Positions 56,066-64,000 of a DNA stretch of 64,000 bases are shown piece by piece. How positions within the stretch are numbered: the first letter of the stretch is position 1; each line of letters opens with the position of its first letter. Location: NCBI GenBank assembly GCA_021847245.1, contig JAJZUC010000001.1, positions 103,368-167,367 of the forward strand, read 5' to 3'. A program made the translations under genes and the position numbers. This stretch comes from Deltaproteobacteria bacterium. Lineage in GTDB: Bacteria > Desulfobacterota > Desulfuromonadia > Geobacterales > Geobacteraceae. The notes beneath the pieces are model-generated. The model did not search any database. It was not told the origin of the DNA and saw only the letters and a program-made list of their open reading frames with translations.

Positions 56066-56140
56066 TCCCCTGAGCAGAAGTTCGGCTGCGTTGCTGCTCT
56101 GTTCGGACTTTTCCAGTAGATCCTGCACGTCATTGTCCAT
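56066..56140 (-). pseudogene. truncated HEPN-domain gene remnant
   Basis: ATG overlaps the MNT stop; reads MDNDVQDLLEKSEQSSNAAELLLRG, HEPN-like N-terminal helix, then unrelated sequence antisense to the maturase. Confidence 0.65.
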
Positions 56141-56472
56141 CAGAGTGCCATCCCTTCTTGTCGGACGTTGAGCAGCAGGGGGGAGCGGCGTGTGTGGAAC
56201 GCGGCTGCTTCGTAGGGAATTACGGAAACAACGGTGTCGTACTTGAGCGAGATGTCGCTGATGGTCGCCAGGTACCGTTCGCGCTCGGTGGCGATATCCT
56301 GAAGATGGTCCAGTACAACGATGATGTCGACATCCGAATCGTCCGTGAAATCGCCCCGCGCGTAGGAGCCGAAGAGGATGATCTCCTTGAGCCGGGTGCC
56401 GTAAATTCTCTGGAGTTCGGAGCGAGTTTCCGCAAGCAGCTGGTCAATCTTGTCTGGAAATCGTTGTGCCAT
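56140..56472 (-). CDS. minimal nucleotidyltransferase (MNT, HEPN/MNT antitoxin type)
   Basis: IILFGSYARGDFTDDSDVDIIVV NTase motif GSxARG-DxD. Confidence 0.9.
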   Translation of the reverse strand: MAQRFPDKIDQLLAETRSELQRIYGTRLKEIILFGSYARGDFTDDSDVDIIVVLDHLQDIATERERYLATISDISLKYDTVVSVIPYEAAAFHTRRSPLLLNVRQEGMAL

Positions 56473-56560
56473 GGAAGCCGGGTGCCTCCCGTCAGATGCG
56501 TTCTCTCTATGTTTACCAGAAAAAACGCACTCTTTCCACCGTTATGCTTTGACAACGTCC

Positions 56561-57655
56561 CTACCCCAGCAGCCTGTCCAGCTGGTCGAAGTCGAGCACC
56601 TCTTCGGCCTGGGCCTTGATCAGGTCGATCTTTTCCGTGTCCTCGGCGCTGATCTTGGAGACGTGGTAGGTGAGGGCGGTGAAGACGTCGGCGGTGGTCT
56701 CGTGGATCCGGATGTAGGGGATGTTGCTGTCGTCGAGGATCTTCTGGGTGATGGCGGAGATCGGCGCGTGGCCGGGGATGATGAGGCCGGCGATCTTCTC
56801 GTAGTAGGACGGGATGTGGTAGAGGGACGAGAGGGTGACGAGGAGCTCGTCCCGGGAGCTGGTGCTGACGAGGAGCGTCGAGTCTAGGAGGTTGTCGATC
56901 ACCTTCTGGGACGAGGCGGCGCCGAGCTGGATGTGGTGGATGATCCGCGTTCCCTGGCTCCGGTCCCCCTTGAGGGGATGGCCGAGGAGCCGGGAGATGC
57001 TGTTGAGGGTCGGGTCGGCGAGGACGGGGGAGTAGTCGAAGGCGCCGACGACGCTGATCCGGTCCGGCGCGAAGGCGCGGGCGAGGTACGAGAGGGAGGT
57101 CTCGCGCTTTTCCGGGACGAGCTTGTTGACGAGGAGCGCCCGCACGTCGGCCCCTTCCAGCCGGTAGAGGGGGAGGTTGAGCTGGACCGAGTCGATGACG
57201 TTGCCGATCCCGCCGCCGGAGACCATGATGACCGGGGCATCGACGAGCTTCGCCACCCGGGCGTTGTTGAGGCCGATGACCGAGCCGACGCCGCCGTGGC
57301 CGGCTCCTTCGATGATGAGGAAGTCGTTCTTCGCCTCCAGCGCCCGGACCGCCTCGGTGATCCGCTCCACCGGCTGGCGGACCGTAATCTCGCCGTCGAT
57401 GAACTTCTTGGTGGAGCCCCGCCCCAGCACCACCGGCGACATGTGGGCGATGTCCGCTTCGAGGCCGTAGATGCGGGCCATGAGGGCGGCGTCCTTGTCG
57501 ACGGTCACGCCGTTGAAATCCTGGCATTTGGGGCCGATGGCCTTGATGAATCCTACCCTGCCGTACTTCTTCCGCGCCAGGTGCATGAGCGAGACGCTGA
57601 CGGTGGTCTTGCCCGAGTGCTGCCCCGTGGCGGCGATGAAAACCTTCCTGCACAT
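56561..57655 (-). CDS. BioD-like P-loop protein with DRTGG domain (phosphotransacetylase-like N-terminal family)
   Basis: FIAATGQHSGKTTVSVSLMHLA Walker A; FLIIEGAGHGGVGSVI; C-terminal DRTGG-like region. Confidence 0.85.
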   Translation of the reverse strand: MCRKVFIAATGQHSGKTTVSVSLMHLARKKYGRVGFIKAIGPKCQDFNGVTVDKDAALMARIYGLEADIAHMSPVVLGRGSTKKFIDGEITVRQPVERITEAVRALEAKNDFLIIEGAGHGGVGSVIGLNNARVAKLVDAPVIMVSGGGIGNVIDSVQLNLPLYRLEGADVRALLVNKLVPEKRETSLSYLARAFAPDRISVVGAFDYSPVLADPTLNSISRLLGHPLKGDRSQGTRIIHHIQLGAASSQKVIDNLLDSTLLVSTSSRDELLVTLSSLYHIPSYYEKIAGLIIPGHAPISAITQKILDDSNIPYIRIHETTADVFTALTYHVSKISAEDTEKIDLIKAQAEEVLDFDQLDRLLG

Positions 57656-57688
57656 ATATTCTGAGCGTTTTCCTTTCCGTTTCCGATA

Positions 57689-57760
57689 GAGACTCTTGCA
57701 CGAAGTCTTTTCCCACTCCCTTGACGGGAGGGGAGTTCTTGGGACTTTTGCACGAGTCTC
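57689..57760. repeat. 72-bp imperfect terminal-inverted-repeat element
   Basis: GAGACTCTTGCACGAAGTC ... GACTTTTGCACGAGTCTC enclosing CTCCCTTGACGGGAG. Confidence 0.6.
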
Positions 57761-57850
57761 AATAAATTCCCCGTTTTTTCAGTATAATTTCAGTAACCGT
57801 CCCTCTGCAAGCGCGTATACGCAACGGGGACGGGAACCGGGAGAACGGGG

Positions 57851-58174
57851 ATGGGGAAGGGGATTCTGGCGGACATCGTCCGGCTGGAGGAGGAGATTCA
57901 CCGCCGGCTGGAAGGGGAGCGGCAGCGGGCCGCGGCGCTTGTGGCGGAGGCCCGCCGGGAGCGGGATGGGGCGGTCGCCGCGGAGGAGGCCCGGCTGCGG
58001 GAGGAGCTCGACCGGGCGGTGGCGGCGGCGCGGGAGGGGGCGCTCCGGGAGGCGCAGGCCCGGGAGCGTGAGGCAGAGGCGCGGGGGGCGCGGCTGGCCG
58101 CCCTGGACGACGGTTTCCTGCGGGAGAGGGTCCGAGCCCGTCTGGCCGCGCTCCTGCCGGGAGGGGGGCCATGA
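57851..58174 (+). CDS. V/A-type ATPase peripheral stalk subunit (G/H-like)
   Basis: long Ala/Arg/Glu coiled coil, first gene of V-ATPase operon. Confidence 0.75.
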   Translation: MGKGILADIVRLEEEIHRRLEGERQRAAALVAEARRERDGAVAAEEARLREELDRAVAAAREGALREAQAREREAEARGARLAALDDGFLRERVRARLAALLPGGGP

Positions 58175-60087
58175 TCGTCCGGATGGCGAAGATCGAGATT
58201 GCCGGCCCGAAGGAGCTCCTCCTCGACGTTCTCGCCCTGGTGCAGGAGCTGGGGCTTTTCCAGGTGGAGCCGGAGCCCGGCGGCTTCGTCGAGGCGGGGG
58301 TCGAGGCGAAGGTGCGGCCCCTGGTCCCCGATGAGCAGCTGGTGGCGGAGCGGCTCTTCCTCGAAAACCTCGGAAGCGGGATCGCGGGGGTCCTTGCGGC
58401 CCTCCCCCGGTCGGCGGTCGGTACGAGCCCCCTCGACCCCCAGGCCGCCCTGGCGGTGGTTGCCGCCGCCGTCGGGGGGCATGGCGCCTGGTGCCGGGAG
58501 CAGGAGGAGCGGCTCGCCGCCCTGCGCCGGGAACGGGACGAGCTGCAGCGCCACGCCGTGATCGTCGAGGCGCTGGATCGACTCCTGGCCGGGGTCTCGC
58601 CGGGGGAGGGGGTCGACTGCATCGGCCTGGTGCTGCGGGAGCCGGCGGCGCTGGAGCGTCTCCGGTGGCTGGTGGCCAATGGTACCGAAGGCGCCTCGGA
58701 GCTGCTGACGGCGGTGGCGGCCGACGGGACCACGGTCTGCCTGATCGTCACGGTGCGGGAGCGGGGGGCGCGGCTGCGGGAGCTCTTGGGGGCCGAGCAG
58801 CTGCCGGAGCTGGAGCTGCCGGCGGCGTTCGCCGGGCTTCCGTTTCCCGAGCGGATCCGCCGCCTGCGGGGGAGGCTGGCCGAGGCGGCGGCGGAGATGG
58901 CGGCCATCGAAGGGGCGCTGGCGGATTTCGCCCGGACCTGGGGGGGCGCCTACCTCAGGGCCCGGGAATGGGTGGAGAACCGTCTCTCCCTCCTCCGGCT
59001 CACCGCCCGGGTCCACGAGACGCTCATGTGCTTCGTCGTCCACGGCTGGATGCCGGCCGCCGGCGTGCCGGGGCTGGAGGGGGAACTGGCGGCGCGCTTC
59101 GGCGGCAGGGTGGTGCTGGAGGAGAAGGCGCTGCGGGAGCAGGACCTGCAGCGGATCCCGGTGGCACTGAAGAACCCCCCCTATTTCCGGCCCTTCGAGC
59201 TCTTCTCCCGCATGCTGCCGCTGCCGCGCTATACCTCCTACGACCCGACGCCGTTCATCGGGGTCTTCTTTCCCCTCTTCTTCGGGATGATTCTCGGCGA
59301 CGCCGGCCACGGGACGGTGCTGCTGCTGGCGTCCCTGGCGGCGTTGCGGCTCTGGCCGGGGCGCCCCGTCGTCCGTGACGGGGCGCGGATCCTCCTCGTC
59401 TCTTCCCTTTCCGCCATCGTCTTCGGCTTCGTCTACGGCGAGTTCTTCGGCGAGCTGGGGGAGACCCTCTTCGGGCTGCGCCCGCTCATCGTGGAGCGGC
59501 GCACGGCCATCGTCTCGATGCTCTGGTTTTCCCTGGCGGTGGGGACGGTCCACGTCATTCTCGGGCTCTTTCTTGGCTTCCTCTCGGCCGTGCGCCGGCA
59601 CACCGGCAAGGAGGCGCTCTTCCGGCTGACGACCATCGCCGCCATCCTCTGCCTGGCGCTGCTGGCCGTCTCGCTCTTCCATCTCTTCCCCCGCAACCTG
59701 GCCCGGCCGGCCGTCGTCGCCCTGGTGGCGCTCGTCCCGCTCCTCCTGGCGACGGGAGGGTTCATCGCCCCCCTGGAGTTTCTGCGGACCGTCGGCAACA
59801 TCCTCTCCTACGCCCGGATCATGGCCATCGGCCTCGCCTCGGTCCTCCTCGCCAGCATGGCCAACACCCTCGCCGGGATGACCGGCGACATCGTCACCGG
59901 CATCATCGTGGCGGGGCTGCTTCATACCGTCAATCTCGTCCTGGGGGTCTTCTCCCCCACCATCCAGTCCCTCCGTCTCCACTACGTCGAGTTCTTCAGC
60001 AAGTTCCTGGAGCATGGGGGGAGGGAGTTCGCTCCCTTCAAAAAATCGCGCACGGACAGGGAGGAAGAGTCATGGAAAAGGCACTGA
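58171..60087 (+). CDS. V/A-type ATP synthase subunit I (a subunit)
   Basis: C-terminal TM domain FFPLFFGMILGDAGHGTVLLLASL, RTVGNILSYARIMAIGLASVLLASMAN. Confidence 0.95.
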   Translation: MIVRMAKIEIAGPKELLLDVLALVQELGLFQVEPEPGGFVEAGVEAKVRPLVPDEQLVAERLFLENLGSGIAGVLAALPRSAVGTSPLDPQAALAVVAAAVGGHGAWCREQEERLAALRRERDELQRHAVIVEALDRLLAGVSPGEGVDCIGLVLREPAALERLRWLVANGTEGASELLTAVAADGTTVCLIVTVRERGARLRELLGAEQLPELELPAAFAGLPFPERIRRLRGRLAEAAAEMAAIEGALADFARTWGGAYLRAREWVENRLSLLRLTARVHETLMCFVVHGWMPAAGVPGLEGELAARFGGRVVLEEKALREQDLQRIPVALKNPPYFRPFELFSRMLPLPRYTSYDPTPFIGVFFPLFFGMILGDAGHGTVLLLASLAALRLWPGRPVVRDGARILLVSSLSAIVFGFVYGEFFGELGETLFGLRPLIVERRTAIVSMLWFSLAVGTVHVILGLFLGFLSAVRRHTGKEALFRLTTIAAILCLALLAVSLFHLFPRNLARPAVVALVALVPLLLATGGFIAPLEFLRTVGNILSYARIMAIGLASVLLASMANTLAGMTGDIVTGIIVAGLLHTVNLVLGVFSPTIQSLRLHYVEFFSKFLEHGGREFAPFKKSRTDREEESWKRH

Positions 60088-60284
60088 TAGCACTGGCGGC
60101 GGCGCTCGCCATCGGATTGAGCGCCCTGGCGACGGCGTGGGCCCAGTCCCGGATCGGCTCGGCCGGGGCGGGGACCATCGCCGAAAAGCCGGAGCTGACC
60201 GCGACCGTGATCATCATGCTGGCGATCCCGGAAACCATGGTTATCCTCGGGTTCGTGGTGGCCGCCATGATCCTCTACCGGTGA
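60072..60284 (+). CDS. V/A-type ATP synthase proteolipid subunit K (c ring)
   Basis: two-TM 70 aa: TAWAQSRIGSAGAGTIAEKPEL...LAIPETMVILGFVVAAMIL. Confidence 0.93.
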   Translation: MEKALIALAAALAIGLSALATAWAQSRIGSAGAGTIAEKPELTATVIIMLAIPETMVILGFVVAAMILYR

Positions 60285-60296
60285 AAGGCGCCTTCC

Positions 60297-60860
60297 ATGG
60301 GGAGCCGGGAACTGGCAGAGGCGCTCCGCGCCGCGGCGGAAGAAAAGGCGGCGGCGATCCGCCGCGGGGCCGAGGCCGACTGCGGGCGGATCCGGAGTGA
60401 GGCCGCGGCGGCCATGGCAGAGGTTCGGGAGGAGTACGCCCGTCGGGAGGCGGCGGCGGTTGAAGCGGCAAGAGCGGAGATCCGCGCCGCCGCGGAGCGG
60501 ACGGCGCGGCTGGCGGGACTCCGCGCGGAGCAGCTCCTGGCGGAGCGCCTCCGGCGGCTGGCACGGGAGCTTCTCCCCGCCGTCCGGGCCGAGGGGGGGG
60601 AGGCGCTCTTCGCCGCCCTCGCCCGGGAGCTTCCCCCGGGGGAGTGGGAGCGGGTGACGGTGAACCCGGCGGACGAGGCGCCGGCGCGCCGCCTCTTCCC
60701 CGGCGCCGCCATCGCGGCCGACCCGGCCGTTTCCGGCGGCCTGGAGGCGGAGCGGGGGGAAGGGAGGTTCCGGGTGGTGAACACCCTGGAGAAGCGGCTG
60801 GAGCGGGGGTGGGCGGAACTCCTCCCCGCGCTGGTGGCGGAACTCCGTGGCGGGGGGTGA
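60297..60860 (+). CDS. V/A-type ATP synthase subunit E
   Basis: N-terminal coiled coil, position in operon. Confidence 0.85.
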   Translation: MGSRELAEALRAAAEEKAAAIRRGAEADCGRIRSEAAAAMAEVREEYARREAAAVEAARAEIRAAAERTARLAGLRAEQLLAERLRRLARELLPAVRAEGGEALFAALARELPPGEWERVTVNPADEAPARRLFPGAAIAADPAVSGGLEAERGEGRFRVVNTLEKRLERGWAELLPALVAELRGGG

Positions 60861-60864
60861 GGCG

Positions 60865-61821
60865 ATGGAGCTGCTGCGGGAAACGGCAGGTAGGGGGTAT
60901 CCCGCCGATTACCTCCTGGCGCGGCTGAAGGGGCGGCGGGGGTATCTCGTGGCCGACTGGGAGGGGGTGCTGGCCGCGGCCGAGCCGCTGGCGGCGCTCC
61001 CCCCCTCCCCCTACCGTGGGCCGCTGGTGGACGCCACCGACGAGGGGGTCTGGGCGGGGCTGCTGCGGGAGTACGGCTGGGTCTGGCGGCAGATGGACGA
61101 GGGGTGGCGCCGGCTCTTTGCCCCGGTCTTCGGCGGTGCCGAGCTGCGGACCCTGACCCTCGTCCTCCGTGCCGTGGGGAAAGGGGAGCGGGAGCGGGCG
61201 GGGCGGCTCCTGGCCGATTCGCTCCTTCCCCGGCGCCTCCTGCGCCGGCTGCTGGAGAGCGCCGATCTGGCCGCCGCCGTCGCGGCCGTGGCGGAGGAGA
61301 CGGGGGGTAATGCGGCGTGGCGCCGGCGGCTCGCCGAGGCGTTCCGGCGGCGGGGGGTGGCCGGGGTCGAGGAGACCCTCACCGACCGCCATCTGGCGGA
61401 AGGGGCCAAGGCACGCCACCCGGAGATCAAGGCGTTTTTCACCTGTCTCGTGGACGGGCGCAACATCGTCGCCCTCCACAAGCACCTGCGGTGGCGGATC
61501 GCCTCCCCACCGCCGCTGGTGGCGGGGGGGAGCCTTCGCCCCGACCTTTTCCGGGAGGCGGCGGCACAAGGGGACCCGGCGGCGGTCTTCCCGCTGGTGG
61601 CGCGCCTCACCGGCCGGGTTGCCGGGCCGGAGGCGGGGTCGGTGGAGCACCTCCTCCTGGCGGGGGTCACGCGGATGCTGCGGCGCCGCGGGCGGGAGTC
61701 GGAGGTCGCCCTGGTCCTCGACTACCTCTGGCGCTGCGCCGTGGAGGCCCGCAACCTGAGCCTTCTCATACATGCCGGGGCGCAGGAGCGTGAGGCACTC
61801 CGGAGGGAGGTGGTGCGGTGA
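60865..61821 (+). CDS. V/A-type ATP synthase subunit C (d-like)
   Basis: helical V-ATPase C/AC39-like protein (RNIVALHKHLRWRI, EARNLSLLIHAG). Confidence 0.88.
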   Translation: MELLRETAGRGYPADYLLARLKGRRGYLVADWEGVLAAAEPLAALPPSPYRGPLVDATDEGVWAGLLREYGWVWRQMDEGWRRLFAPVFGGAELRTLTLVLRAVGKGERERAGRLLADSLLPRRLLRRLLESADLAAAVAAVAEETGGNAAWRRRLAEAFRRRGVAGVEETLTDRHLAEGAKARHPEIKAFFTCLVDGRNIVALHKHLRWRIASPPPLVAGGSLRPDLFREAAAQGDPAAVFPLVARLTGRVAGPEAGSVEHLLLAGVTRMLRRRGRESEVALVLDYLWRCAVEARNLSLLIHAGAQEREALRREVVR

Positions 61822-62135
61822 AACGGATCGTCTTCATAACCCCACCCGACGCCCGCTACGGCTTCAGCGTGAGCGGCTTCGCCCAGCACGTCATCGCCCC
61901 GGAAGAGGCGGAGGCGACCCTCCGGCGGGTGATGGCCGACCCGGAGAGCGGGGTGGTGGTGATCGACGAGCGGCTCATCGCCGGGATCGACGACCGGCTC
62001 TTCCGGGAGATGGAGCGGCGCTGGTACGGCATCCTCCTCGTTCTCCCCGCCCCGGCGGCGGGGGAGGCGGAGGGTGACTACGCCGACCGCCTCATGCGGC
62101 GGGCGGTCGGCTACCAGGTGAGGATCCGGCCGTGA
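61818..62135 (+). CDS. V/A-type ATP synthase subunit F
   Basis: RYGFSVSGFAQHVIAPEEAEATLRRVM; GVVVIDERLIAGI. Confidence 0.88.
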   Translation: MKRIVFITPPDARYGFSVSGFAQHVIAPEEAEATLRRVMADPESGVVVIDERLIAGIDDRLFREMERRWYGILLVLPAPAAGEAEGDYADRLMRRAVGYQVRIRP

Positions 62136-63763
62136 CCGGCCGCATCATCGGGATAGCCGGCCCGACGGTGACCGTCGACCTCCGGGGGCTGAAGCTCTAC
62201 GAGATGGTCTCCGTGGGGGAGGCGGGGCTCACCGGCGAGGTGGTGCGGCTGGAGCGGGACCGGGCGGTGGTCCAGGTGTACGAAAACACCGCGGGGCTTG
62301 CCGTGGGCGAGCCGGCGCGGGGGACCGCCCGGCCGCTCACGGTGGAGCTCGGGCCGGGGATCCTCTCCTCCCTGTTCGACGGCCTGCAGCGCCCCCTGGA
62401 CCGGTTGCGGGAGACGACCGGCCCCTTCATAAGCGGCGGCGGGGGGGTCTCCCACCTGGACCCGGAGCGCCGCTGGCGCTTCTCCCCCGCCGTGGGGGAG
62501 GGGGAAGAGGTGGCTGCCGGCGCCATCCTCGGCCGGGTGGCGGAGGGTTCCTTCAGTCATCCCATCACCGCCCCCGCCGCCGGCCGCGTCGCCAGTCTGG
62601 ACAGGGGGGAATTCTCCCTCGGCGAGCCTCTCGGGACCTTCGCCGACGGCCGGGAGATCCGGGCCACCAGCTTCTGGCCGGTGCGCCGGCCCCGCCCCTG
62701 CCGGCGCAAGCTTCCGCCGGGGGAGTCGCTGGTGACCGGGCAGCGGGTGATCGATTTCCTCTTCCCCCTGGCGCGGGGGGGGACCGCCATCTTCCCCGGC
62801 GGCTTCGGCACCGGGAAGACGGTCCTGGAGCAGGGGATCGCCAAGTTCGCCGACGTGGACATCGTGGTCTACGTCGGGTGCGGCGAGCGGGGGAACGAGA
62901 CGGCGGAGCTCCTGGAGGATTTCGTCTCCCTCTCGGACGTGCGGACCGGCGCCTCGCTGATGGAGCGGACCATCGTGGTGGTCAACACCTCCAACATGCC
63001 GGTGGCGGCGCGGGAGGCCTCCATCTACACCGCGGTCTCCATGGCCGAATACTACCGGGACATGGGGTACCACGTGCTGCTGCTGGCCGACAGCATCTCC
63101 CGCTGGGCCGAGGCGCTGCGGGAGATCTCCTCGTCGCTGGAGGAGATGCCGGGGGAGGAGGGGTACCCGACCTATCTCGCCTCGCGGCTGGCCGGCTTCT
63201 TCGAGCGGGCCGGGGTGGTGGAGACCCTGGGGGGGGCGATCGGCTCCCTCAGCATGGTCGTTTCCGTCTCCCCCCCCGGCGGGGACTTCACCGAGCCGGT
63301 CACCCAGGCGTGCCTGCGGGCGGCGGGGGCGTTCTTCATGCTCGACACCTCACTCGCCCACCGGCGCCATTTCCCCGCCGTCAACTGGTTCCAGAGCTAC
63401 TCCCTCTACGGCCGGGGGGCGACGGAGCACTTCGACCGTCTCCTCTCCCCCCGCTGGGGTGAGATGCAGCGGCGCTGCCGGGAGCTTCTGAAACGGGAGG
63501 AGACGCTGCGGGAGGTGGCGGAGATCGTCGGCGTGGAGGGGCTGCAGGATGCCGACCGCCTCCTGATGAAGACGGCGGAGCGGATCAGGCTCGAATTTCT
63601 CAGCCAGAACGCCTACACCGGCGACGCCTTCTCTCCCCCCGAGGCGACCCTGGCAAGGATCGCGGAGATCGTGGCGGCCCACGACCGGGCCGCGGCGCGG
63701 CTGGCGGCGGGGGAGTTCCTCGACGAGGTACTGAAGGAGCCGGCCAAAGGGGTGACCCCATGA
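62132..63763 (+). CDS. V/A-type ATP synthase catalytic subunit A
   Basis: Walker A GGFGTGKTVLEQ, GCGERGNETAELLEDF, LLLADSISRWAEALREIS; GTG start. Confidence 0.96.
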   Translation: MTGRIIGIAGPTVTVDLRGLKLYEMVSVGEAGLTGEVVRLERDRAVVQVYENTAGLAVGEPARGTARPLTVELGPGILSSLFDGLQRPLDRLRETTGPFISGGGGVSHLDPERRWRFSPAVGEGEEVAAGAILGRVAEGSFSHPITAPAAGRVASLDRGEFSLGEPLGTFADGREIRATSFWPVRRPRPCRRKLPPGESLVTGQRVIDFLFPLARGGTAIFPGGFGTGKTVLEQGIAKFADVDIVVYVGCGERGNETAELLEDFVSLSDVRTGASLMERTIVVVNTSNMPVAAREASIYTAVSMAEYYRDMGYHVLLLADSISRWAEALREISSSLEEMPGEEGYPTYLASRLAGFFERAGVVETLGGAIGSLSMVVSVSPPGGDFTEPVTQACLRAAGAFFMLDTSLAHRRHFPAVNWFQSYSLYGRGATEHFDRLLSPRWGEMQRRCRELLKREETLREVAEIVGVEGLQDADRLLMKTAERIRLEFLSQNAYTGDAFSPPEATLARIAEIVAAHDRAAARLAAGEFLDEVLKEPAKGVTP

Positions 63764-64000
63764 GGCTTGCCGAGCATGTCTACCGCACCATCTCCTCCAT
63801 CCGGGGGCCGCTCCTCTTCGTGGAGGAGGTGGTCAGCGTCCGGAGCGGCGAGGTGGTGGAGATCGTCTTTCCGGACGGCGCCGTCATGGAGGGGGAGGTG
63901 CTGAAGATCGACGGCGCGACGGTGCTGATCCAGGTCTACGGCGAGACCCGGGGGCTCGATACCGGCTCGGCGGTGGTCTTCACCGATTCGGTGAAAAAGG
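63760..64000 (+). CDS. V/A-type ATP synthase subunit B (partial, runs off window)
   Basis: MRLAEHVYRTISSIRGPLLFVEEVVSVRSGEVVEIVFPDG...VLIQVYGETRGLDTGSAVVFTDS. Confidence 0.9.
   Translation, partial: MRLAEHVYRTISSIRGPLLFVEEVVSVRSGEVVEIVFPDGAVMEGEVLKIDGATVLIQVYGETRGLDTGSAVVFTDSVKK

Noticed and set aside
57898-60015. 705-aa minus-strand ORF
   Set aside because: antisense to V-ATPase subunit I; shadow ORF
60241-61773. 510-aa minus-strand ORF
   Set aside because: antisense to subunits E and C; Pro/Arg-rich shadow ORF

Overview
This 64 kb, high-GC window looks like a Geobacter-type (Desulfuromonadales) chromosome segment; the lineage is inferred from gene content and order. Left to right it carries: a PilY1-like adhesin; a GEMM-I riboswitch with the A20-type (GEMM-Ib, cGAMP-class) signature and an overlapping terminator, upstream of a small HTH gene and pilMNOPQ; aroC-aroK-aroB, a TPR/roadblock pair, aroQ, a Xaa-Pro peptidase, accB-accC and gcvH; mqnA; a GGDEF-EAL protein; a NUDIX hydrolase; a PxxKW Cys-rich protein; a phosphohexomutase; ferritin; pgi; arsS-type radical SAM; a TVP38 protein; a polyprenyl synthetase; an NtrB/NtrC-like pair; TlpA/CcdA; fur and feoB with mirrored Fur boxes; an ECF (Ni/Co) transporter with a NikR-like site and a co-directional outer-membrane porin; a cytochrome P460; a rSAM/selenodomain-associated glycosyltransferase; CheV; a molybdopterin oxidoreductase; a TonB receptor/substrate-binding protein/histidine kinase/receiver block; a divergent geopeptide-like RiPP precursor with radical SAM maturase; an MNT nucleotidyltransferase with a truncated HEPN partner; a BioD/DRTGG protein; and a V/A-type ATPase operon running off the right edge. 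The strongest hunt results are the GEMM-Ib riboswitch on the type IV pilus operon, the RiPP precursor missing from the supplied ORF track, the truncated HEPN remnant at the RiPP cassette edge, the candidate nickel porin, an unannotated 29-aa membrane ORF, and a 169-bp palindromic element. No searches were run; family assignments come from reading motifs.
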